DNA of 7,556 nucleotides from Methylobacterium sp. (GCA_020252865.1 JADCCH010000342.1:1-7556), one strand, 5' to 3'. Positions 1 to 5,879 are shown, counted from the stretch's first letter. Notes: generated by a model from the sequence alone, not told the origin. Translations and numbers: made by a program.

Positions 1-1
1 C

Positions 2-85
2 CAGGCCGCCCGCAGCCTGAAGAAATTCTTCGATACGGCCGATACGACGCTCCACAACGTGATCGATATCAGACACGCGGTGTGA
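2..85 (+). CDS. C-terminal tail of an unidentified protein (5' partial)
   Basis: A reading frame is open from the window edge and ends at TGA 83-85, giving the last 27 residues of a protein that begins outside the window. The tail (it contains RSLKKFFDTADTTLHNVI) has GC-rich codon use like the core genes and an amphipathic helical look, so it is probably real coding sequence rather than a chance frame. I do not recognise the family. No other gene can be paired with it from this window; about 35 nt holding a small palindrome separate it from the next ORF. Confidence 0.5.
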   Translation, partial: QAARSLKKFFDTADTTLHNVIDIRHAV

Positions 86-91
86 GTAGGG

Positions 92-113
92 ACGGGGACT
101 AATTTATCCCCGT
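92..113. repeat. Small palindrome after the first gene (terminator-like or REP-like)
   Basis: ACGGGGA (92-98) and TCCCCGT (107-113) are perfect 7-bp inverted arms around the AT-rich 8-nt loop CTAATTTA. The hairpin starts 7 nt after the stop of the upstream gene, so it could act as a transcription terminator, but no T-run follows. From memory, similar GGGGAC/GTCCCC palindromes occur in REP-like elements associated with IS200-type (TnpA_REP/RAYT) transposases; no transposase is visible here. Confidence 0.45.
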
Positions 114-120
114 TGCACAA

Positions 121-684
121 TTGCATTTTAAACTGGGCTCTCGCAAGAATGAGGCTCCAGTTGTGTCCCATTACATCCGTTATCCTGGCTTTAATCTGGC
201 TCTGGAGCCAGGATATCAATTGAAGGCTATGGGGCTGTCTGCTTCGGGCAGAAATGCTAATCCGCGATATCAGCTAACCCTGACTCTTAACGACTGGGGT
301 GCCCCTGAACAAAAATATCGCCCCGACCAGCCGCGTGTGCCTCGTGGCAGCCCGCTCGGCGGGCAGTGGACCAGTGGAGCGCTCTCGGCTGATCCGTTCA
401 ACATCGAGTTGTTGCTGGACCAATATGGTTCATTGGCATCTCAAGATGGATTGTTGTTCGATGTTGCTGCAGCTGATATCCCAAGGCTTGCGGACGCCGT
501 GATGGAATGGCTGGGACCGGGAGCATTTCAGAGAAATTCGCCAAATGGCGCGATACAGTTTTTCTCAGCCGATATGTCAAGGCATATTCGATTTGACATA
601 ACAACCTCAAAAAGTCACGGGTTGCGGCCACATATCAACGTATATCCGCCAATTGGCGGGCGAGATCATCTTTGGTTGAGATAA
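121..684 (+). CDS. Toxin-like C-terminal-domain protein with a GSPLGGQW linker
   Basis: The ORF has 187 codons if it starts at TTG 121. An in-frame stop at 100-102 limits any further extension. The start is uncertain: there is no convincing ribosome binding site, and the first part overlaps inverted repeats, so ATG 229 (151 aa) is a good alternative. Residues 65-86 carry a YRPDQPRVPRGSPLGGQW segment, a linker type I know from alphaproteobacterial phage-related and polymorphic-toxin proteins, where it precedes a variable C-terminal domain. The last 100 residues are predicted soluble and end in a block with RHIRFDI and RPHINV (155-174) followed by a DH pair (182-183). This resembles toxin C-terminal modules with a PHINV-type motif, but I cannot name the class or assign an activity. 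There is no signal peptide and no N-terminal secretion domain, so it may be a detached toxin tip or a remnant. GC is visibly lower than in the core genes. A TPR gene begins one base after its stop and could be its partner or immunity protein (inference). Confidence 0.55.
   Translation: MHFKLGSRKNEAPVVSHYIRYPGFNLALEPGYQLKAMGLSASGRNANPRYQLTLTLNDWGAPEQKYRPDQPRVPRGSPLGGQWTSGALSADPFNIELLLDQYGSLASQDGLLFDVAAADIPRLADAVMEWLGPGAFQRNSPNGAIQFFSADMSRHIRFDITTSKSHGLRPHINVYPPIGGRDHLWLR
181..215. repeat. 10-bp perfect inverted repeat inside the putative N-terminus
   Basis: TATCCTGGCT (181-190) and AGCCAGGATA (206-215) are perfect inverted arms around a 15-nt loop. A second overlapping pair, GGCTCCAG (153-160) with CTGGAGCC (202-209), can fold as an alternative. 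Such dense pairing is unusual in coding DNA and suggests that part of 121-228 is a non-coding leader or the remains of a small element rather than the start of the protein. Confidence 0.5.
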
Positions 685-685
685 C

Positions 686-1039
686 ATGTATTACAACTCG
701 GATGCCTATTGGGAGGATCGCGGCCTTTCGGATGAAAACCGGTCGCAACGCTGGTTTCTGGCATTGCGCAAGGCTTCGCAGGCTCTCATCGAACTAGGGC
801 GTTTCGATGAAGCCATCGAAGCACTGAAGGCTCTTTCCTGGGGCGACGAAACCTATGAATGTGGGGATTACGCCTTCGATCTAGGCCTTTGCTATGAGGC
901 CAAGGGCGACTTGCCTGAAGCTTTGCGCTATTTCGAAATCGCGCTTCGCGAAAATCCGCCGGTTCCCCGTCGCGCCGAAGCGGTCGAGCGGTTGAAGGCG
1001 AAGGTGCCGGAAGCCGCCCGTCTGCCCGTCACCCCGTGA
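686..1039 (+). CDS. Small tetratricopeptide-repeat (TPR) protein
   Basis: A soluble 117-residue protein. Two TPR-like helix pairs are visible, at about residues 21-51 (ALIELGRFDEAIEAL) and 59-91 (LGLCYEAKGDLPEALRYFE); they show the usual TPR pattern of small and aromatic residues. A short, charged C-terminal helix follows. There is no signal peptide or membrane segment. TPRs generally bind proteins, so a scaffold, chaperone or inhibitor role is possible. ATG 686 lies one base after the stop of the toxin-like ORF, with only a weak GAG at 678-680 as a ribosome site, so translation is probably coupled to that ORF. This makes an immunity or chaperone role for the neighbour's product a reasonable guess, not a demonstrated one. 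Base composition moves toward the core-gene level along the gene. Confidence 0.75.
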   Translation: MYYNSDAYWEDRGLSDENRSQRWFLALRKASQALIELGRFDEAIEALKALSWGDETYECGDYAFDLGLCYEAKGDLPEALRYFEIALRENPPVPRRAEAVERLKAKVPEAARLPVTP

Positions 1040-1063
1040 CATTCCCGCTTCCGCCCCCTACAT

Positions 1064-1094
1064 CTCGCGGACGACGTTTAACCCCTCCCGCGAG
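1064..1094 (+). promoter_or_regulatory. Possible hairpin covering the telA ribosome binding site
   Basis: CTCGCGG (1064-1070) is a perfect 7-bp inverted match to CCGCGAG (1088-1094) across a 17-nt loop. The right arm includes most of the GAGG Shine-Dalgarno sequence (1092-1095), which sits 5 nt before the ATG at 1101. Folding in the mRNA would hide the ribosome site. In GC-rich DNA a 7-bp match can occur by chance, so a regulatory role is speculative. Confidence 0.3.
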
Positions 1095-1100
1095 GTTTCC

Positions 1101-2180
1101 ATGTCCGATGCCGAAAAGCTGGCCGCCACGGCCCATCTGCCCTCCATCCAGCTTGATCGCGGTCGCGTGGAGGCGGTGAAGAAGGAACTCGACATCACGG
1201 ACCGCGCGAACATCGTGACCTATGGCGACAAGGCGCAGGCCCGCGTCTCGGATTTCGCGGATCGCATTCTGGCCGAAACGCGCAACAAGGAGATGGGGAA
1301 GACCGGTGAACTTCTCACCGACATCCTCACACGCGCGAAGGGGCTCGACCCGGCTTCCGTCGGCCAGCTCAACTGGTTCCCGCGGCTCTTCACGAATATG
1401 CAGACGCGTCTCGGCCGCTTCAAGGAGCAGTTCTCGACCGTCGCCTCGCAGATTGATCGCGTCACGATCGAACTCGACAAGCACAAGGAGGGCCTGCGCC
1501 GCGATATCCATATGCTCGATGACCTGCACGAGCAGACCAAGGCCGCGATCGCCGAACTCGACACCTATATCGAGGCCGGCAAGGCCTATGGCGAGGAATT
1601 CAAGGCCGGTCGTCTCGCGGCGCTGAAGGCCGATGCCGATGCAAAAGCCAATACCACCGAGGGGCTGATGGCCGCGCAGGCCTATCAGGATGCGTTGCAG
1701 GCGCTCGACCGGCTCGAAAAGCGCGTGATGTATCTCCAGCAGGCGCGGCAAATCGGGATCCAGCAGCTTCCGCAGATCCGCATCGTGCAGGCGGGCGATG
1801 AAACCCTCATCGAGAATTTGCAGGCGACGACGCAGCTCACCATCCCGGTCTGGAAGCAGAAGATGATCCTGCTTCTCGGCCTCACCCGCCAGCAGGGCGC
1901 GCTCGACCTGCAGAAGACCGTCACCGACGCCACCAACACGATGCTGAAACAGGCCTCCGAGATGATGAAGGGGCAGGCGATCGAGATCGAGAAGCAGAGC
2001 CAGCGCGGCATCGTCGACATGGCGACGCTCGAGAAGACCAACCGGGACCTCATCGAAACCATCACCCAGGTGATGAATGTGCAAAACGAGGGCCGGCGCC
2101 AGCGCGCCGAGGTGGAAAACCGCCTGAACGAGATGAACACCCAACTGAAGCGGCACCTCTCGGCGCTGCCTTCTCCGTGA
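1101..2180 (+). CDS. telA: TelA family protein (toxic anion / tellurite resistance)
   Basis: A 359-residue cytoplasmic protein with the features of the TelA family (Pfam PF05816), and of typical family length. Recognisable blocks are QLPQIRIVQAGD (222-233), TIPVWKQKMILLLGL (247-261) and RGIVDMATLEKTN (302-314). Most of the chain is predicted to be long, charged helix and coiled coil, as expected. Some family members have been linked to tellurite resistance, and others to tolerance of cell-envelope antimicrobials; the biochemical role is not settled, so the resistance label is family-based only. ATG 1101 is supported by GAGG at 1092-1095. The gene is often found beside an XpaC-like gene; none is seen here, though the truncated gene at the window start is unidentified. 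It begins 61 nt after the TPR gene, so co-transcription is possible. Confidence 0.9.
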   Translation: MSDAEKLAATAHLPSIQLDRGRVEAVKKELDITDRANIVTYGDKAQARVSDFADRILAETRNKEMGKTGELLTDILTRAKGLDPASVGQLNWFPRLFTNMQTRLGRFKEQFSTVASQIDRVTIELDKHKEGLRRDIHMLDDLHEQTKAAIAELDTYIEAGKAYGEEFKAGRLAALKADADAKANTTEGLMAAQAYQDALQALDRLEKRVMYLQQARQIGIQQLPQIRIVQAGDETLIENLQATTQLTIPVWKQKMILLLGLTRQQGALDLQKTVTDATNTMLKQASEMMKGQAIEIEKQSQRGIVDMATLEKTNRDLIETITQVMNVQNEGRRQRAEVENRLNEMNTQLKRHLSALPSP

Positions 2181-2559
2181 ACCGGCGCGTCATTCCCGTG
2201 TCTGCCAGTATCGTGCGGCCACGCTCGGAAGTTTGGCCCGCGCTGCGCAAGCAGCGGGAGGGCGCTCCTGGGCGTGCAAGCTCCGCTTCACCATTTTCGG
2301 CTTTGCGCCCGGCGCTTCGCTGATCGCCCGCGTCATCCGTCGGCTGGCTCTCGGCCCCTTTCCCTGTGTTCAGGGTCGTGATGCTCGCCTCCGGCCTCTT
2401 TCGGGTTCTGGGGGCGCGGTCGCCAACCGGCCTTGATCATGCGTTTCACGATTGCCGGACCATGCACATGGGCTGGAAGAGGTGGCAAAACGCAATTCCC
2501 CTTTGACGCGACATGTTCTAGAGCACCCTTCGACTGGAATCGAAGGCGCGGGGGCCGTT
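2181..2559. other. 379-nt intergenic stretch without a convincing gene
   Basis: Short frames here on both strands have proline/arginine-rich translations with no family character, so I call no gene. Visible structure consists of CGCTGC (2241-2246) and GCAGCG (2251-2256) around a GCAA tetraloop; GGAG (2257-2260) with CTCC (2265-2268); and CCCTG (2362-2366) with CAGGG (2371-2375). The first lies about 60 nt beyond the telA stop and could be a weak terminator, but no T-run follows. A TTGACG at 2503-2508 could be a -35 element for hom, although no good -10 sits at the expected spacing. The stretch may be a decayed gene or a long hom leader. Confidence 0.5.
2517..2546. repeat. TCTAGAGC motif and hairpin upstream of hom
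   Basis: TCTAGAGC (2517-2524) is identical to the sequence joining two palindromes at 5877-5884. It is followed directly by a perfect hairpin, CCTTCGA (2527-2533) and TCGAAGG (2540-2546), with a 6-nt loop. The unit ends 13 nt before the hom start codon. It looks like a short member or fragment of the rhizobial AGAGCA-type palindromes, and it would lie in the hom leader RNA close to the ribosome site. Confidence 0.45.
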
Positions 2560-3861
2560 ATGCCGGAAGCTTTGAGAATCGGGATTGCCGGATTGGGAAC
2601 CGTAGGTGCCGCCACGATCCGCATTCTCACCCAGGCCGCGAACGAACTCGCGGAGCGCGCGGGCCGGCCCATTCAAGTCGTCGCGGTTTCCGCCCGTTCC
2701 AGGGGCAAGGATCGCGGCGTCGATCTCTCCGGCTATCGCTGGTATGACGATCCGGTCGAGATGGCCTGCCGCACGGATATCGATGTCATCGTCGAATTGA
2801 TGGGCGGTGCGGAGGGCGAGGCGCGCGCGACGGTCGAGGCCGCGCTCGATCACGGCATCGCGGTGGTGACTGCGAACAAGGCGCTGCTCGCAAAGCATGG
2901 GCGTGATCTGGCGCGCCGTGCGGAAAGCCATGGCGCGACCATCGCCTTCGAAGCGGCGGCGGCCGGGGGCATCCCGGTCATCAAGGCGTTGCGTGAGGCG
3001 CTCGTGGGCAACGAGATCACCCGCGTTTCCGGCATCCTCAACGGCACCTGCAATTACATCCTCACCCGGATGGAGGCGGAGGGACTGGATTTCGACCAAT
3101 GCCTGAAGGCCGCGCAGGAACTGGGCTATGCCGAGGCCGACCCGACCTTCGATGTCGAGGGCTATGACACCGCCCACAAGCTGGCGCTTCTCACCGCGCT
3201 CGCCTTCGGCACGGAGGTGGATGGCGATGCGGTCTATGTCGAGGGGATTTCGGGCGTCACGCCGCTCGATCTTCTGATGGCGGAAGAACTCGGTTTCCGC
3301 ATCAAGCTGCTGGGGGTCGCCGAGAGAACGGCGCAGGGCATCGAGCAGCGCGTCCATCCGACCATGGTGCCGCGCACCAGCCAGCTCGCCGGCGTGATGG
3401 GTGTCACGAATGCCGTGGAAATCCAGGCGCAGCCCGTGGGCGCGATCACCCTTGTCGGCCCCGGCGCCGGCGGCGGCGCGACGGCTTCGGCGGTCGTAGG
3501 CGATATCGTCGATCTCGCGCGGGGAAACCGCGTCTCGGTCTTCGGCCGGCCATCGGGCGCGCTGGCAAAACCCATCCGCGCGCCCATGCAGCAGCATGAG
3601 GGCGGTTATTACGTGCGCCTGCAGGTGCTCGACCGGCCCGGTGCCGCCGCGACCATCGCAAGCCGAATGGCCGAGCGCGGCATCAGCCTCGAATCCATCC
3701 TGCAGAAGGGCAGGGGCACGCCGCGCAGCGCGTCCGGCGCGGTGCCGGTCATCCTCATCACCTATGCCACCACGGAATTGCGCGTGCGCGATGCCGTCGC
3801 CGCCATCGCCGAGGAAGGCGTGCTCGACGGCCCGCCGCAGGTGATCCGGATTGAACGGTGA
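2560..3861 (+). CDS. hom: Homoserine dehydrogenase (EC 1.1.1.3)
   Basis: A 433-residue cytoplasmic enzyme that reduces L-aspartate 4-semialdehyde to homoserine with NAD(P)H, the branch toward threonine and methionine. The N-terminal Rossmann fold has the dinucleotide-binding GIAGLGTVG (8-16). The catalytic domain shows GILNGTCNYILTRM (158-171) and the family signature ending in DVEGYDTAHK (198-207); D203 and K207 have the same spacing as the catalytic Asp/Lys pair of yeast homoserine dehydrogenase. A C-terminal ACT domain (about 350-430, with LDRPGAAATIASRMAERGIS) suggests feedback control, by family knowledge through threonine. I chose ATG 2560 because MPEALRIGIAGLG matches the normal start of the family; the frame is open upstream to 2452, but that extension has no homologous character and crosses a palindrome. 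The stop lies 3 nt from the convergent toxin gene. Confidence 0.95.
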   Translation: MPEALRIGIAGLGTVGAATIRILTQAANELAERAGRPIQVVAVSARSRGKDRGVDLSGYRWYDDPVEMACRTDIDVIVELMGGAEGEARATVEAALDHGIAVVTANKALLAKHGRDLARRAESHGATIAFEAAAAGGIPVIKALREALVGNEITRVSGILNGTCNYILTRMEAEGLDFDQCLKAAQELGYAEADPTFDVEGYDTAHKLALLTALAFGTEVDGDAVYVEGISGVTPLDLLMAEELGFRIKLLGVAERTAQGIEQRVHPTMVPRTSQLAGVMGVTNAVEIQAQPVGAITLVGPGAGGGATASAVVGDIVDLARGNRVSVFGRPSGALAKPIRAPMQQHEGGYYVRLQVLDRPGAAATIASRMAERGISLESILQKGRGTPRSASGAVPVILITYATTELRVRDAVAAIAEEGVLDGPPQVIRIER

Positions 3862-3864
3862 CGG

Positions 3865-4350
3865 CTATTCGGTCGAGATGAACTCGACGGGAACATCGTA
3901 CGCCGTGGCCATCAGAGCCTGTTCCTTATCAGCCGTAACAAGCCGCGACTTCTTTTGCTGGGCATGGGCGATATAGACGCAATCATAGATATTAAAGACC
4001 GTTACTGGCTTGGGTCTCGGGCGTTCCAATGCGGCGGCGCTCCAGTGTTTTGATGTGAAAGAGATGAAACGGGCGCGCTCGACAATTTCAGCGTCGATCG
4101 GCGTCAGTTCCCCAATGTATTGCAGTGCGGTTTCCGCTTCTGCCAATTGCTCGAATGTTGCCTGTCCGCCTCTGCATCGCTTGGCGATCACGTTATGAAG
4201 TTCCAGGGCGATGAGTGTGGGTGCAAGCAGGACATGATCCATGCGGATCGCACCTTCGATCCTGGACGGGAGAAAGGATAGAGCCTTCTCTGTTCCCGGC
4301 TCTTCAATGATCCATTTGATCGCGACAGAGGCATCAATCGTCAGTATCAT
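3865..4350 (-). CDS. vapC: PIN-domain ribonuclease toxin, VapC/FitB type
   Basis: A 161-residue protein that begins with MILTIDASVAIKW, the usual opening of PIN-domain toxins. The four acidic residues expected to hold the catalytic metal can be placed at D6, E50 (ALELHNVI), D123 (YDCVYIAHA) and D141 (LVTADKE). Family knowledge predicts a Mg/Mn-dependent endoribonuclease, often cutting tRNA or rRNA, inhibited by the partner antitoxin; the target cannot be inferred. It is longer than the usual VapC of about 130 residues, with extra length mainly between E50 and D123, including a proline-rich stretch near 110-116. The start overlaps the antitoxin end by 17 nt, which implies translational coupling. 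The stop faces the hom stop with 3 nt between, leaving no room for a terminator. GC is lower than in hom and glpX. All catalytic residues are present, so it looks functional. Confidence 0.88.
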   Translation of the reverse strand: MILTIDASVAIKWIIEEPGTEKALSFLPSRIEGAIRMDHVLLAPTLIALELHNVIAKRCRGGQATFEQLAEAETALQYIGELTPIDAEIVERARFISFTSKHWSAAALERPRPKPVTVFNIYDCVYIAHAQQKKSRLVTADKEQALMATAYDVPVEFISTE

Positions 4351-4588
4351 TGTTATCTCGCATTGCGCGGAGGATGGTCACGGAATCAACCGTGCTTGCG
4401 GGAGTCATGGCTCGCAACCGTTCCATCCTCTCAAGCCAATCGCGGGTTTCCTCGCTGGTGCGCCTCTGGGCAGCCTCTTCCAGCGCAGCCCTTGCCAACG
4501 CCTCCACGGGCATGTTGCGGTCTTTGGCAAGCAGTTTCAGCCTTTCCAGCAAGGCATCGTCGATTTTGCGAACCAGGATCTGTCCCAT
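4334..4588 (-). CDS. vapB: Ribbon-helix-helix antitoxin, FitA/VapB type
   Basis: An 84-residue antitoxin. The N-terminus MGQILVRKIDDALLERLKLL followed by RNMPVEALARAALEEAA fits a FitA-like ribbon-helix-helix DNA-binding domain: a short strand for operator contact, then two helices. The acidic C-terminal half (EETRDWLERMERL, ending in DNNDTDD) is the likely toxin-binding tail. ATG 4588 is preferred over an upstream in-frame ATG at 4639 because a strong GGAGG (4594-4598, read on the minus strand) lies 5 nt before it and the RHH domain begins exactly there; the longer form would also run through the operator. The gene is first in the pair and overlaps the toxin by 17 nt. Expected role: neutralise the PIN toxin and, with it, repress their own promoter. 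Confidence 0.85.
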   Translation of the reverse strand: MGQILVRKIDDALLERLKLLAKDRNMPVEALARAALEEAAQRRTSEETRDWLERMERLRAMTPASTVDSVTILRAMRDNNDTDD

Positions 4589-4615
4589 TGCAACCTCCAG
4601 AGCCGGATTTTTTAT

Positions 4616-4653
4616 GATATCAAAATGATATCGTCTCACTTGCGTTCCTTCAA
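4616..4653 (-). promoter_or_regulatory. vapBC promoter with overlapping palindromic operator
   Basis: On the minus strand TTGAAG (4653-4648) and TATCAT (4630-4625) form a -35/-10 pair with 17-nt spacing and a near-consensus -10. GATATCA (4616-4622) and TGATATC (4626-4632) form a perfect inverted repeat with a 3-nt spacer; the repeated ATGATATC half-sites are 11 bp apart, about one helical turn. The palindrome covers the -10 and the predicted transcription start. That is where an RHH antitoxin or toxin-antitoxin complex would bind to shut off its own promoter. Confidence 0.65.
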
Positions 4654-4713
4654 GCTGGTATTGACGGCCAAAATTGGTATAGGAGCCGCGTAACTCTCAT
4701 CAGAAGAAACGCC

Positions 4714-5709
4714 ATGACCGACCTCGTCGTCACCGAAGACAAGATCATCGAACGCATCCTGACCATGGAACTCGTTCGCGTGACCGAGCGCGCGGCGGTG
4801 GCCTCCGCCAAGCTGCGCGGGCGCGGCAACGAGAAGGCGGCCGACCAGGCCGCGGTCGATGCCATGCGCCGCGAATTGAACAAGCTCCCCATCGACGGCA
4901 CGATCGTGATCGGCGAGGGCGAGCGCGATGAAGCCCCGATGCTCTATATCGGCGAGAAGGTCGGCACCAAGAAGGGCCCGAAGGTCGATATCGCGGTCGA
5001 TCCGCTGGAAGGCACGACGCTCTGCGCGAAGGACATGCCGGGCTCGATCGCCGTGATGGCGATGGCGCAGGCCGGCACCTTGCTCTACGCACCCGATGTC
5101 TACATGGACAAGATCGCCATCGGCCCGGGCTATCCCAAGGGCATCATCGATCTTGATGCGAGCGTGGAAGACAACATCCACGCGCTGGCCAAGGCCAAGG
5201 GCGTGAAGGCCCATGAGATCACCGCCCTCGTGATGGATCGCCCGCGCCATGCGGATCTCATCGGCAAGCTGCGCGCGCTGGGCTGCTCCATCCGCCTCAT
5301 CACCGATGGCGACGTGGTGGGCGTGATCCAGTGTGCGGAAACCGCGAAGACCGGCATCGACATCTATCTCGGCATTGGCGGCGCACCGGAAGGCGTGCTC
5401 GCGGCGGGCGCTTTGCGCTGCGTTGGCGGCCAGATGCAGGGTCGCCTCATCCTCGATACGCCGGAGAAGATCGCGCGCGCCGCGACCATGGGCGTGAAGG
5501 ACCCCAAGAAGAAATACGACCTTCTGGAACTCGCCTCGGGCGATACGGTCGTCGCCGCCACGGGCGTGACTGATGGCGCGCTGCTCAAGGGCGTGAAGTT
5601 CTCGGGCGAGATCATCGAGACGGAAACCATCGTCTATCGCTCGCTGACGGGCACGGTGCGCCGCATCCAGGGGGAGCATCGGGAACTCGAGAAATTCCAT
5701 CTGGATTGA
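4714..5709 (+). CDS. glpX: Class II fructose-1,6-bisphosphatase (EC 3.1.3.11)
   Basis: A 331-residue cytoplasmic enzyme of normal family length that hydrolyses fructose 1,6-bisphosphate to fructose 6-phosphate, a key step of gluconeogenesis and, in autotrophs, of the Calvin cycle (where it can also act on sedoheptulose 1,7-bisphosphate). GlpX motifs are all present: GEGERDEAPML (67-77), VDPLEGTT (95-102) and TDGD (197-200), plus GIGGAPEGV (220-228) with E226 as a likely metal ligand. ATG 4714 is preceded by a modest AGAAG (4702-4706), and the protein begins at a typical family start. The gene is divergent from the toxin-antitoxin pair with 125 nt between, so it needs its own promoter; I see TTGACG at 4661-4666 but no well-spaced -10. 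A repeat cluster starts 25 nt after the stop. Confidence 0.96.
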   Translation: MTDLVVTEDKIIERILTMELVRVTERAAVASAKLRGRGNEKAADQAAVDAMRRELNKLPIDGTIVIGEGERDEAPMLYIGEKVGTKKGPKVDIAVDPLEGTTLCAKDMPGSIAVMAMAQAGTLLYAPDVYMDKIAIGPGYPKGIIDLDASVEDNIHALAKAKGVKAHEITALVMDRPRHADLIGKLRALGCSIRLITDGDVVGVIQCAETAKTGIDIYLGIGGAPEGVLAAGALRCVGGQMQGRLILDTPEKIARAATMGVKDPKKKYDLLELASGDTVVAATGVTDGALLKGVKFSGEIIETETIVYRSLTGTVRRIQGEHRELEKFHLD

Positions 5710-5734
5710 GACGAGCAGGGCGCCGCCGGCATTT

Positions 5735-5774
5735 CGTCATTGCGAGGAGGGCGTAGCCCGACGCAGCAATCCAG
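5735..5774 (+). repeat. Left arm of the outer CGTCATTGCGAGGA repeat
   Basis: It begins with CGTCATTGCGAGGA (5735-5748) and ends with GACGCAGCAATCCAG (5760-5774). The first 14 bp match the right arm perfectly in inverted orientation, and 13 of the last 15 also match. The type resembles a widespread intergenic repeat that reads CATTGCGAGGAGCGAAGC, which I recall from many alphaproteobacterial genomes. Here the middle differs and contains its own small inverted pair GGGC/GCCC (5749-5752 and 5755-5758). Confidence 0.75.
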
Positions 5775-5780
5775 CCTGGA

Positions 5781-5826
5781 GCATGCTGTGAAAAAGTGGA
5801 ATCCAGTTTTTCACAAAAAAGCATGC
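5781..5826. repeat. Palindrome A, AGAGCATG family
   Basis: GCATGC at 5781-5786 and again at 5821-5826 enclose GTGAAAAA (5788-5795) and TTTTTCAC (5807-5814), with TGGA/TCCA at the centre. The core AAAAAGTGGAATCCAG is very like the centre of the common rhizobial intergenic palindrome as I remember it. Confidence 0.7.
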
Positions 5827-5841
5827 GATAATAACAAGATA

Positions 5842-5879
5842 AGAGCATGATGTGCTTCCGTCTGAACACATCATGCTCT
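5842..5879. repeat. Palindrome B, perfect 13-bp stem
   Basis: AGAGCATGATGTG (5842-5854) and CACATCATGCTCT (5867-5879) are perfect inverted arms around a 12-nt loop. This is the strongest simple hairpin in the window. It lacks a following T-run, so it is not a classic intrinsic terminator. Confidence 0.8.

Noticed and set aside
1029..2156. Long open frame antisense to telA (375 codons)
   Set aside because: The translation is leucine/arginine/histidine-rich with no family features, and it mirrors the codon pattern of a clear TelA gene in GC-rich DNA.
2233..2436. 67-codon frame in the telA-hom gap
   Set aside because: No ribosome site, no recognisable family, and a composition typical of random GC-rich translation.
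2452..2559. N-terminal extension of hom by 36 codons
   Set aside because: It crosses the TCTAGAGC palindrome and has no similarity to homoserine dehydrogenase starts; MPEALRIGIAGLG at 2560 is the natural beginning.
2440..2559. SAM-II or other methionine-related riboswitch before hom
   Set aside because: I looked for the conserved pseudoknot elements of SAM-II and did not find them; only a simple hairpin is present.
2518..3597. Long open frame antisense to hom (359 codons)
   Set aside because: It lies opposite an unmistakable homoserine dehydrogenase; low-complexity RD/RA-rich translation without domains.
4589..4639. N-terminal extension of the antitoxin by 17 codons
   Set aside because: It overlaps the predicted promoter and operator, while ATG 4588 has a strong GGAGG and starts the RHH domain.
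4636..5700. Long open frame antisense to glpX (354 codons)
   Set aside because: It mirrors glpX codons; its translation is rich in R, A, D and H and has no recognisable motif.
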